IMG/VR virus record: IMGVR_UViG_3300001683_000067
Span: 1-21,509 of that record
Source: a virus
Strand: one strand, 5' to 3'
DNA length: 21,509 nt
Shown here: piece by piece, positions 1-5,639 of the stretch
Layout of the letters: each line of letters begins with the position of its first letter
Position numbering within the stretch: the first letter of the stretch is position 1
The notes under the pieces: generated by a model
What the model was told of the DNA's origin: nothing
Seen by the model: the letters and a program-made list of their open reading frames with translations, nothing else
Database searches by the model: none
Made by a program: the position numbers and the translations under genes

Positions 1-364
1 CCGAGTTGATGGCCAGGTCAGTAGCGTAGTTGTGAATGATGTGAGGAGTCATCCGCCGTGAGGTGGTGTGCTCCAGAGCGAGGTGCATGGCTTCATGCTT
101 GAGAAGCCCCTTGACCTGCGCAGACGTCAGGCCGGCGAGGAACCGAGGATTCCACCACATGTGAATATCGCCGTCCTTGGCAAGGACGCCGGCAGTGGGA
201 ATATCCTCAGTCCGTGTGTAGTTGACGCCGCGAAGCACTCCCGCGAAGAAGGGCTCCTCCAACATCATCCTCACCCGGTGCGGCTCGAGGTCGAAGGCTG
301 CTGCCAACGCCTCATCCACCTGAGTGGTGGGGGCCAAATCTGTGCTAGTTCCTTTGTTCGCCAT
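1..364 (-). CDS. Putative metallopeptidase-domain protein (DUF2201-like), 3' end cut by window
   Basis: The reading frame opens at ATG (364-362) after a good ribosome site (GGAGACG, spacing 2-6) and runs off the left edge, so about 121 N-terminal residues are visible. It begins MANKGTSTDLAPTTQVDEAL. Near residue 95 it carries HEAMH, a zinc-metallopeptidase HExxH motif, in the context LLKHEAMHLALEH, followed about 20 residues later by NYATDLAINS. HExxH followed by an A-x-D-x-x-[IV]-N segment is typical of the putative metallopeptidase domain (DUF2201 N-terminal type) often linked to a VWA domain and partnered with a MoxR-type AAA+ ATPase, also in phages. Whether a VWA part follows cannot be seen. 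It is the last gene visible in the leftward minus-strand run. Two hairpins lie in its leader (375-409). Family assignment is fairly sure; its role in the phage is unknown. Confidence 0.7.
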   Translation of the reverse strand, partial: MANKGTSTDLAPTTQVDEALAAAFDLEPHRVRMMLEEPFFAGVLRGVNYTRTEDIPTAGVLAKDGDIHMWWNPRFLAGLTSAQVKGLLKHEAMHLALEHTTSRRMTPHIIHNYATDLAINS

Positions 365-374
365 CAACGTCTCC

Positions 375-409
375 TTATCTACATATAGATAATACCACGG
401 CCGGTGGTA
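375..409 (-). promoter_or_regulatory. Two tandem inverted repeats in the leader of the metallopeptidase gene
   Basis: Two adjacent inverted repeats fill the short space between the TM2 gene and the metallopeptidase gene. The first, 375-392, is TTATCTA-CATA-TAGATAA with a perfect 7-base stem. The second, 393-409, is TACCAC-GGCCG-GTGGTA with a 6-base stem. They touch without spacing, and the first ends 5 bases before the ribosome site. No T-run follows on the minus strand, so a classic terminator is not supported. They could be mRNA hairpins controlling translation, a processing site, or protein operators. Confidence 0.4.
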
Positions 410-433
410 CTTTGCACTCGCAGATCAACTTTA

Positions 434-625
434 TCAACTATTAGCCGCGCACACGTGGAAGGGCAAGGCGAAGAAGTCATAGACCACGCCTAGGCCGAAT
501 ATTCCGCAAGTGAGCAGGTAGAACAGACCTGAGAAGGGTTTACCCAGGTAGAACCTGTGGAGACCCCAGGTTCCAAAAAAGAGTAAAAAGCCGTACGCCC
601 AAAAAAGTGATTTCTTTTCGTTCAA
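434..625 (-). CDS. TM2-domain membrane protein
   Basis: This is a small (63 aa) integral membrane protein of the TM2 family. The segment GTWGLHRFYLGKPFSGLFYLLT followed by GIFGLGVVYDFFALP has the family layout: one membrane helix, a turn with the HRFYLGK signature, and a second helix ending in a conserved aspartate. The chosen start is TTG at 625, because GGAGGG lies 4 bases upstream; a TTG at 637 is in frame but would sit within that ribosome site. Bacterial TM2 proteins are mostly uncharacterised; some are linked to envelope stress or effector immunity, and phages sometimes carry them. The next gene downstream is the metallopeptidase. A perfect TATAAATA lies just upstream (638-645). The family call is strong and the function unknown. 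Confidence 0.8.
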   Translation of the reverse strand: MNEKKSLFWAYGFLLFFGTWGLHRFYLGKPFSGLFYLLTCGIFGLGVVYDFFALPFHVCAANS

Positions 626-637
626 TCTTCCCTCCAA

Positions 638-645
638 TATTTATA
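638..645 (-). promoter_or_regulatory. TATAAATA, match to the T4 late-promoter box
   Basis: On the minus strand the octamer TATAAATA, identical to the T4 late promoter -10 box, lies directly upstream of the TM2 gene (start 625). If it worked as in T4, transcription would begin about 6 bases after the octamer, near 632, leaving almost no leader and cutting into the GGAGGG ribosome site. That awkward geometry, and the lack of other perfect copies in the window, keep confidence low. Confidence 0.25.
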
Positions 646-683
646 TTCTACCACAGGAGGGAAATGATTACACAAGTAGTATC

Positions 684-938
684 TTATTTTAAGGTCTTCT
701 CACGCGCGGTATCTTCCAGCTTGCCTAAAAAGGATTTCTTGATATCAAGAAGCCTATTGAAGTTCGCCCGGCGTCGGACGTCTGTCAGCAAACCGCTCGG
801 CTTTTTGATCTCGCCGTCAATGAGCATGTCATCGAAGTTGTAGAACTTGACGCGGGGTGTCTTGCCCGATTTAGCACTCACATGAGGGGCAATCATAAGG
901 ATCATGAACGCCAACCCTAATGCGTGAAGATATCTCAT
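684..938 (-). CDS. Small exported protein, resembles myxobacterial gliding-motility (CglF-like) short proteins
   Basis: An 84-residue protein with a clear Sec signal peptide: MRYLHALGLAFMILMIAPHVSA, with an A-x-A-like signal peptidase I site (VSA|KSG). There is no lipobox cysteine. The mature part is about 62 residues and contains KFYNFDDMLIDGEIKKPSG and, later, FNRLLDIKKSFLGKL. The pattern F-x-x-DD-x-x-[IV]-[DE]-G-[ED]-[ILK]-K-[KR]-P, then an N/S-x-x-x-L-[IL]-x-[IR]-[KR]-x-x-F helix, reminds me of short exported proteins of Myxococcota and Bdellovibrionota in the adventurous-gliding (Glt/Cgl) neighbourhood. This is recollection, not a search result. The upstream gene ends 5 bases before its ATG and the ribosome site is weak (AAGA). 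Expected location is the periplasm or outer membrane. Real gene: likely. Family: tentative. Confidence 0.6.
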   Translation of the reverse strand: MRYLHALGLAFMILMIAPHVSAKSGKTPRVKFYNFDDMLIDGEIKKPSGLLTDVRRRANFNRLLDIKKSFLGKLEDTAREKTLK

Positions 939-943
939 GCATC

Positions 944-1186
944 TTAATTATGGGCCTCTGATAGAGCACTCACCACACATTTTGGACATAGCAGTCTCAA
1001 GCTGCTGCCGCTCTCGACAATCCAATCATCTGCATCCCGCACAAAATCAAATTTAGCATTACACTCAGAGCACTCCGTAGGCAATCCCGCCGTTACGTTG
1101 AGTGCCTGTTGCAAATCCTTTTGAGCACTCTTTCGGCGCTGCTTGTCCCGATTCCTCTTGATCTTTCGAGCGTGATTATTGGACAC
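944..1186 (-). CDS. Small basic zinc-ribbon protein
   Basis: An 80-residue protein with a strongly basic N-terminal third (MSNNHARKIKRNRDKQRRKS) followed by a probable zinc ribbon: CSEC near residues 39-42 and CPKC near residues 67-70, each CxxC, about 25 residues apart. The basic arm and zinc ribbon suggest nucleic-acid binding, but no specific family is recognised. Its ATG lies inside the last codons of the upstream deaminase gene (11-base overlap), so the two are probably translated together. It is followed closely by the exported protein gene. Confidence 0.65.
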   Translation of the reverse strand: MSNNHARKIKRNRDKQRRKSAQKDLQQALNVTAGLPTECSECNAKFDFVRDADDWIVESGSSLRLLCPKCVVSALSEAHN

Positions 1187-1547
1187 TCATCTCCTCCCAG
1201 GTACCCCCACGATTCGTGTACCGAATCTGACTGATACCGGCAGCACGGATATGCTCCATGCACCACCGACACGGTTTCGCAATCGTGAAACCATCATCTG
1301 ATTTCCTGCAACGCAGAACCTCTAGAGTATCACCCGGCTGCGAAAATCGAAGCACACTCATCTCAGCGTGCATATTCGATCGCTGTGTGCCGTCAGGATA
1401 ATTCCTCGTAAATCGAGGATGTGTCTTGCTAGTGTTGACCCCGATTTTCACCACCCTACCCTTGCGCCGCAAAATCGCGGCCAAGTGATAAGCTCTACCA
1501 TTTGCTAGCGCTTTCTCACGCGCCTCGTAATACACTCGACATATCAT
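1176..1547 (-). CDS. Cytidine/deoxycytidylate-type deaminase domain protein
   Basis: A 123-residue protein with the zinc-dependent deaminase signature: HAE (residues 60-62; His zinc ligand and Glu proton shuttle) and PCRWC (residues 92-96; two Cys zinc ligands), followed by MEHIRAAGISQIRYTN, which matches the helix and strand after the PCxxC motif. Length is typical of a single-domain CDA-fold deaminase. The substrate cannot be read from sequence: dCMP, cytidine, a modified nucleotide or a tRNA base are all possible. Phage deaminases usually serve nucleotide pools. The ATG at 1547 sits directly against AGGAG, an unusually short spacing, so a start slightly downstream (the GTG of residue 5) cannot be excluded. 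It overlaps the next gene by 11 bases. A DUF1599 gene lies about 640 bases upstream, which suggests a nucleotide-handling neighbourhood. Confidence 0.8.
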   Translation of the reverse strand: MICRVYYEAREKALANGRAYHLAAILRRKGRVVKIGVNTSKTHPRFTRNYPDGTQRSNMHAEMSVLRFSQPGDTLEVLRCRKSDDGFTIAKPCRWCMEHIRAAGISQIRYTNRGGTWEEMSVQ

Positions 1548-1587
1548 CTCCTAATGAAATCTTTCCGGAAAGGTAACCAGTACCTCA

Positions 1588-1896
1588 TCAATTTATAAAT
1601 TCAGGGTGAGGCTCAAGAAACTTGAAGTCGTGGCCACGCACCTTGGCAACTGTGCCGTCAACGAGCACCCGTCGAATCAATTGCCGCGAGGTCCAACCGG
1701 ATCTCACTTCAAAATCGTGACCTAGATAGATGATAGTGGCAGATGCTGGTAGGGCACTGTCTAACGTGAGCAGGACAATCGGGGCTTCCAGAAAAACGAG
1801 CCAATTCGTATCAGTGACCAGGCGGCCGCGCAGTACACCAACCCACGGCCAGGTCGGTTTCAAGGCCATCCCCTGCTTAAGCTCACCCACCTTCAT
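1588..1896 (-). CDS. Hypothetical small protein, possibly SH3-like
   Basis: The preferred start is the ATG at 1896, which gives 102 residues beginning MKVGELKQGMALKPTWPWVG. It lies 7 bases after the stop of the upstream gene and avoids the 68-base overlap that the longest open frame (ATG at 1971) would impose. The ribosome site is weak, so coupling to the upstream gene is likely. The MKVGELKQGMAL... opening followed by short beta-rich segments resembles small SH3-like or KOW-like phage proteins, but I recognise no family. No membrane segment or catalytic motif is visible. Confidence 0.55.
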   Translation of the reverse strand: MKVGELKQGMALKPTWPWVGVLRGRLVTDTNWLVFLEAPIVLLTLDSALPASATIIYLGHDFEVRSGWTSRQLIRRVLVDGTVAKVRGHDFKFLEPHPEFIN

Positions 1897-1903
1897 AGCA
1901 GGT

Positions 1904-2149
1904 TTACGATCCGAGACTGTTGTCAAACAGATCCAAGTAACGCCCTGTTTGCGCCGGGGCAGCGAGGTCAAAACTACTCATCCCCGCCGCATGATGGCCT
2001 GGAATCAACGCAATGAGTTCATAGCCCGTAAATTGGGACTCGATCTTATCCTTCGCCTTAGAGTGGGCCACATCAGCACTGACCTGCTCCACGCATGAGG
2101 ACCTCGTCTCTGAGTTAACTAGAACAGCTGTGTAGGGTCGTGTGTGCAC
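1904..2149 (-). CDS. Hypothetical protein, 81 aa
   Basis: The start is taken as GTG at 2149 because a strong GGAG site lies 8 bases upstream; a GTG at 2182 would add eleven residues and has no ribosome site. The protein contains YELIALIPGHHAAGMSSFD, which looks like a conserved core of a compact domain, and ends DLFDNSLGS. No known catalytic or binding motif is recognised. It sits between the DUF1599 gene and the SH3-like small gene in the same leftward run. Function unknown. Confidence 0.55.
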   Translation of the reverse strand: MHTRPYTAVLVNSETRSSCVEQVSADVAHSKAKDKIESQFTGYELIALIPGHHAAGMSSFDLAAPAQTGRYLDLFDNSLGS

Positions 2150-2185
2150 CTTCTCTTCTCCTTTGATTGTTTCTATTGGCACTGG

Positions 2186-2500
2186 TTAAACATCATCCTC
2201 GTAACTCCCTGTGGACTCCTGCGGAGCATCATTAGCGGCGCCTAGGATGGCGTAACCACAAATATCATGCCAGGGACTCTCCCCGAATGCATCCTTCTTG
2301 TTCGCCAGACGAAAGAGCTTATCAATGACCCGCGTGATCGCCAGTGCATCCCGATACTGACTGGGCTGGATGCCCTCGGGGTACAGCACCTCCAGAATTC
2401 GACAGGCCTGACCGAACGAGTCACCGTACGCGACGTTCTTCTCAGCGACGAGCTTCCCGATATCAGTGCCGATCTTCTCAAATGCAGATTTGTCCACCAT
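2186..2500 (-). CDS. DUF1599 / nucleotide modification-associated domain (Nmad1-like) protein
   Basis: A 104-residue, mostly helical protein. The segments KNVAYGDSFG, LYPEGI, ALAITRVIDKLFRLANKKDAFGESP and WHDICGYAIL follow the pattern of DUF1599 (nucleotide modification-associated domain 1): an early YGDSF, a ypeGi turn, an R-x-x-DKl-x-R helix and a terminal DixGYaiL. The fold is thought to be related to all-alpha NTP pyrophosphatases (MazG-like), and the family is frequent in phages with modified nucleotides. Its role here could be hydrolysis or sanitation of (d)NTPs; that is inference. The ATG at 2500 has GGAG 11 bases upstream, a longish spacing. Another ATG at 2508 is in a different frame and is rejected. 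This gene heads the left-end group; a possible -10 box (TACAAT, 2534-2539) lies upstream. Confidence 0.75.
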   Translation of the reverse strand: MVDKSAFEKIGTDIGKLVAEKNVAYGDSFGQACRILEVLYPEGIQPSQYRDALAITRVIDKLFRLANKKDAFGESPWHDICGYAILGAANDAPQESTGSYEDDV

Positions 2501-2581
2501 AGATACATGGTCTCCAGCGTTGTTTACTCTAGTATTGTATCATGTGGTGGAATGTTTTACACTAGCGAGGAAGTACTAGTT

Positions 2582-3082
2582 TTAGAATCTTCGACCCATG
2601 CCTGCTTGCTTCGGAAATTCTTGGCCGAGTTCAGGCACTTGCAGCTCTTCTTCTTCTTTCTTTTCTTGCTGACTTTGTTCCCACTTTTCACGGTGCTTTC
2701 GTTCACCAGGAGTTTCAGGAATGCCAAACTCAAAATCTGGATGCTGACGCCGGAGGCTTGCTCTCTCTTCATCCCTGCTTGCATAGAATTCTTGATATGC
2801 ATCAGCAACGATCATTGCGCCACGATCCCCTTGTTCCACACCGATGACGGTCTCTCCGTCTTTTCTTCTCCAGTGCGGATCGTGTAGTTCATGTCCCTCA
2901 GGATAGCGATAGTACGGATTTGCAACCACTGCCCAACCTGTCTCTAGGCCCGAGGCCTTTTGAGAAACTTGTATCTCTTCTCCATCTGTTGCGCGAAGAG
3001 TGACTACGTTCGAATCAAGTGCCTGCTCTCTCAGCAGAACTTCCTTGATGAGACTTCTTAGTTGTCTCTTTGTGATTTTCAT
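2582..3082 (-). CDS. Tagged hypothetical protein (MKITKRQLR-type N terminus)
   Basis: The start is ATG 3082: it overlaps the upstream stop as ATGA and has GGAG 9 bases upstream. The 166-residue product begins MKITKRQLRSLIKEVLLREQ, a basic amphipathic helix with I-K-E and L-R-E sites, as in the other tagged proteins of this window. A beta-rich middle follows (VVTLRATDGEEIQVSQ, GWAVVANPYYRYPEGHELHD), then a long, highly charged C-terminal region rich in Lys, Glu and Gln (about residues 105-150), probably coiled coil or disordered. No enzyme family is recognised. By analogy with T4 internal proteins it may be packaged in the head. It is the last gene of the left tag cluster. Confidence 0.7.
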   Translation of the reverse strand: MKITKRQLRSLIKEVLLREQALDSNVVTLRATDGEEIQVSQKASGLETGWAVVANPYYRYPEGHELHDPHWRRKDGETVIGVEQGDRGAMIVADAYQEFYASRDEERASLRRQHPDFEFGIPETPGERKHREKWEQSQQEKKEEEELQVPELGQEFPKQAGMGRRF

Positions 3083-3414
3083 TGGGTCCATCTCCATCCA
3101 GCAGGATACACACCATAAGTATCGTGGAGCCAACTAGTGATCACGGCGTCCGCCTGCTCGATGTCCTCAACAGACTGATCCCAGTACTTCTCCATGACAT
3201 CCATGGGGATCACTATCGACTCAAGCACGCCGGGCATGTCGGCCTGGTCGGCGGCGTCGTTGTACGAGGCGTTGGTCCAGGACTCATGCTCGAGATCCCA
3301 CTCCACATTGACAACCCCTGTCTCCTCTCCCGTGCCGCCTGGCGCTGGGCCTATGGTGTCACCACCGCCACGCTCCGGCATATCCGGGTGATATAGTGTC
3401 TCGTGTATCATCAT
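3079..3414 (-). CDS. Acidic hypothetical protein within the tag cluster
   Basis: A 111-residue acidic protein joined to both neighbours by ATGA overlaps (3411-3414 and 3079-3082), so it is translated as part of the tag cluster although it lacks the N-terminal tag. An N-terminal Gly/Pro-rich stretch (PERGGGDTIGPAPGGTGEE) is followed by a compact region with VNVEWDLEHESWTNASYNDAADQ and VEDIEQADAVITSWLHDTYG. No known family or catalytic motif is recognised. A second ATG three bases downstream could also serve as start. Confidence 0.65.
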   Translation of the reverse strand: MMIHETLYHPDMPERGGGDTIGPAPGGTGEETGVVNVEWDLEHESWTNASYNDAADQADMPGVLESIVIPMDVMEKYWDQSVEDIEQADAVITSWLHDTYGVYPAGWRWTQ

Positions 3415-3773
3415 TCCAGCTCCTCATCCTTCATCTCCCAGCCCATGCGATCGCGTGAGTAATCGGTACCGCCGCCGGACTTCGTTATCCGAGCGTCCCA
3501 ATCGAACTTGTCCAACAGCTGTATGCTGTGCCACTTGCCGGCACGAAGTTCTTCCATCGGCATGCCTTGGTTGAGGAACAGCTCCAGATCGTCGCGAGCC
3601 TGCTGCTCATCGTATGCCAACACGACGAAGTCCATCTCCTCTTCCTGTCGCACTCGAAGGGTGAACTCCTTCTCTCCTTTAGACCTGCGCCTTCCAGTGG
3701 ATCCAGGAGTGCGCTTCCAGCTGGCGACTGCCTCCCTGATGATCCGTTTGAGCTGGTGTTGGGTGATCCTCAT
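3411..3773 (-). CDS. Tagged hypothetical protein (MRITQHQLKR-type N terminus)
   Basis: The start is taken as ATG 3773, one base after the upstream stop (TAA 3775-3777), giving 120 residues that begin MRITQHQLKRIIREAVASWK. This keeps the conserved tag at the N terminus and drops a short unconserved extension. The tag holds an I-R-E site. A basic linker (about residues 20-38) leads to a small mixed alpha/beta domain: FTLRVRQEEEMDFVVLAYDE, then QARDDLELFLNQG, with the acidic end KDEELE. The pattern of a strand followed by EQQARDDLELFL resembles small ferredoxin-like or phage ssDNA-associated domains, but I cannot assign a family. Confidence 0.7.
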   Translation of the reverse strand: MRITQHQLKRIIREAVASWKRTPGSTGRRRSKGEKEFTLRVRQEEEMDFVVLAYDEQQARDDLELFLNQGMPMEELRAGKWHSIQLLDKFDWDARITKSGGGTDYSRDRMGWEMKDEELE

Positions 3774-3774
3774 C

Positions 3775-4647
3775 TTATTGATATAACCCCGTCGCAAATC
3801 CGTCTCGGTCGTAGTCGTAGTCCTCGGGCCCCGCGATCAGTTCTTCGGCGCTAGTGAACGTCTCCTGCCAATCGGCATATTTCGCTTCTAACGTCTGCCA
3901 ACTCGCGTAGACCATGATCTCATCGTTCTCATCGAGCTCAACGATGGCAGCTCTTCCGAATATCCGTTTAACCTGATCCACGACCCAACTGATCGGCTCG
4001 GGTGGATCCATGCCTAACGTGCCTGCTAGCTCTAGAGCGTGTGTGACATCATGCTTAAGCAGCCGGTCGATCTTATCCTGGTCTGGTGTGAGTGGAGGAA
4101 GGGGCTCTTCGAACTGCTCGCTGATGATCCGCCTGAGCTGGCGTTCGGTGATTTTTAGCTTCTTTCCCTCTTCGAATCCTGCCACAGTCCTCTGATTAAA
4201 TTCGCCTTTGAGGTACCTAGAAAGTAAATTTGTCATGTTTAGATCTTCAAGGGGTGTGTCATCAGACATGGCTTCGACTTCTTTAGCCAGAGCATTTAGA
4301 AATTTAGTCTCTATGGGATTATCCACAATTGCAGAAATATTATCATCGACATCTAGATAATCCAGTGCAGTTCCAGTTCTTGCTTCGTCGTCCATGGTGT
4401 ATGTTGATTTCAGAAGATCATGTATGGATTTTGCGGCTGCCACCGGCGGAAACAAGTCGGCTAAGAACCCCTTCCCAAAATCTTTAAGCGCTGCCTTTCC
4501 CTGCGCGTCCCTCTTCTTTCCGGATGCTGCAGCGATTGCGGCTTTTAGATCTCCGACACTTTCAATTTCCGGTGAAGCTTCACTCAGCAAGGCTCGGAAT
4601 CTTTCTTCACGAACGAGCCGTCTTAGCTGTCTCTTAGTAATTTTCAT
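3775..4647 (-). CDS. Two-domain tagged protein with one N-terminal and one internal tag
   Basis: 290 residues, start ATG 4647 with GGAG 9 bases upstream. The N terminus MKITKRQLRRLVREERFRAL is the class A tag; a second, near-identical copy lies inside the protein at residues 163-179 (KKLKITERQLRRIISEQ). Domain 1 (about 25-160) is helical: SVGDLKAAIAAASGKKR, then FLADLFPPVAAAKSIHDLLK, DYLDVDDNISAIVDNPIE and the end LLSRYLKGEFNQRTVAGF. I recall similar sequences as uncharacterised phage virion-associated proteins. Domain 2 (about 185-290) is acidic and includes LLKHDVTHALELAGTLG and ends EDYDYDRDGFATGLYQ. The arrangement tag-domain-tag-domain looks like a fusion of two cargo proteins. If a prohead protease cuts at the [IV]-x-E sites of each tag, two mature proteins would result. 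Confidence 0.75.
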   Translation of the reverse strand: MKITKRQLRRLVREERFRALLSEASPEIESVGDLKAAIAAASGKKRDAQGKAALKDFGKGFLADLFPPVAAAKSIHDLLKSTYTMDDEARTGTALDYLDVDDNISAIVDNPIETKFLNALAKEVEAMSDDTPLEDLNMTNLLSRYLKGEFNQRTVAGFEEGKKLKITERQLRRIISEQFEEPLPPLTPDQDKIDRLLKHDVTHALELAGTLGMDPPEPISWVVDQVKRIFGRAAIVELDENDEIMVYASWQTLEAKYADWQETFTSAEELIAGPEDYDYDRDGFATGLYQ

Positions 4648-4748
4648 CTACTCGCTCTCCAAAGGATACCCCAGAGATGTCACACTAGATTAAATATTAG
4701 TCTACGTCTGTTTTAATACGCTAAAGAAGGACAGCAAGGGGTTTCTGT
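4648..4748. other. Intergenic gap, weak hairpin after the hydrolase gene
   Basis: One of the longer intergenic spaces (101 bases). On the minus strand the hydrolase stop is followed by GACAG-N10-CTGTC and then CTTCTTT: a 5-base stem with a short T-rich tail, at best a weak terminator. AT-rich DNA follows (TAATATTTAAT) and may hold a promoter for the left tag cluster, but no convincing -35/-10 pair is seen. Confidence 0.25.
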
Positions 4749-5639
4749 CTAGGGCCGGCCCAACAGGATGCTTGAGATGAGAAGTGCCTGGTTGCCGATC
4801 CGACCATGTGTCCACTGTTCCCTATCAAAAATGCGGTAGGTGATCCGACCAGTGTGGGGGCCTTTGAGCAACTCTATGAATCTCTCCGCATTGTGGTGGG
4901 GCTCATCCCATTTTCTAACGAGAATGTGTAGATTAGTGGGTGATTGTCTCAAGCAGCCGTGCCATGCCTGATCCAGCCACTTGCTGTAACTAGCATCTGA
5001 CCAGACCACTGCGGCGGGATTCAGGCGACACAGACTGCCCTCTTGGGCAGCAGCAGAGAGTGCGCTCCCGCCGGCAGAGTGCCCAGCGAAGATGATCTTG
5101 ACCGCCCGGGGATCCTTTCCATGCTGCATCAGGCTCCAGATCTGCAAGTGATCCATCACGTCCTGGACAAAGTCCTCCAAGGCACGAGGACGCCGCCATA
5201 CCCGGCCTTGGCGACCACGCGAGGTCGTCGTGTTGATCGACCAGGGCATCTCCGGGATGGCCATGACGACTGCGTGACCCTCGGCGAGCAATTGTTCCAT
5301 CTGAGGGATTAGTCGTTTCTGAAAGGTTTTTTCTGAGAATCCACGCAGCCCGTGGAACCAGACAATTAGAACTATGCCATTGGGTGGTGTCGATTCGGGC
5401 ACCACGAGAATGGTGTCCCGACGGTGGTTGACATGTCGTTTGTCGCGGTGTCCGTTGGCCTTGGCGCCGAAGATCCAGGATGTTGACTCGAATGACGCAT
5501 TTCCCACCGCCCGGGTCCACCTCTCCACAGTTTTATCATAGACACCCCGTCCGGTGTGCACCCTAGCAGTGGGAGCCCCGCCGGCAGAAATGAGTAACGG
5601 TGTAAGGAAGAGTAGGACAGCTCTCTTAATTACTGTCAT
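4749..5639 (-). CDS. Exported alpha/beta hydrolase (esterase-like)
   Basis: 296 residues. The N terminus MTVIKRAVLLFLTPLLISAGG is a probable Sec signal peptide. The mature part has an alpha/beta-hydrolase layout: oxyanion-hole HG in VWFHGLRG (His96), the nucleophile elbow GHSAGG (Ser188), an acidic residue after a later strand (Asp215 in WSDASY or Asp245/Glu246) and a C-terminal histidine in WTHGRIG (His278). The start ATG 5639 overlaps the upstream M15 peptidase gene by 14 bases and has AAGGA 7 bases upstream. The substrate is unknown; polyester, lipid, peptide or envelope ester bonds are possible. Coupling to a peptidoglycan peptidase suggests a role in envelope attack at lysis, comparable in idea to LysB-type esterases, but no LysB-specific feature is seen. 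Confidence 0.75.
   Translation of the reverse strand: MTVIKRAVLLFLTPLLISAGGAPTARVHTGRGVYDKTVERWTRAVGNASFESTSWIFGAKANGHRDKRHVNHRRDTILVVPESTPPNGIVLIVWFHGLRGFSEKTFQKRLIPQMEQLLAEGHAVVMAIPEMPWSINTTTSRGRQGRVWRRPRALEDFVQDVMDHLQIWSLMQHGKDPRAVKIIFAGHSAGGSALSAAAQEGSLCRLNPAAVVWSDASYSKWLDQAWHGCLRQSPTNLHILVRKWDEPHHNAERFIELLKGPHTGRITYRIFDREQWTHGRIGNQALLISSILLGRP

Noticed and set aside
68-388. Plus-strand open frame of 106 codons
   Set aside because: It lies opposite the metallopeptidase gene, whose HExxH motif and ribosome site are clear; the plus frame has no family features and no ribosome site.
1591-1602. AATTTATAAATT as a late promoter for the deaminase gene
   Set aside because: The stretch encodes the last codons of the 102-aa gene (EFIN stop), and its box differs from TATAAATA at the last base.
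2242-2508. Minus-strand frame of 88 codons with a nearer ribosome site than the DUF1599 gene
   Set aside because: The other frame carries the conserved DUF1599 pattern; this frame is Arg/Ser-rich and has no recognisable features.
2267-2887. Plus-strand open frame of 206 codons
   Set aside because: It spans parts of two well-supported minus-strand genes (DUF1599 and the tagged 166-aa protein) and the gap between them; composition is that of an antisense shadow.
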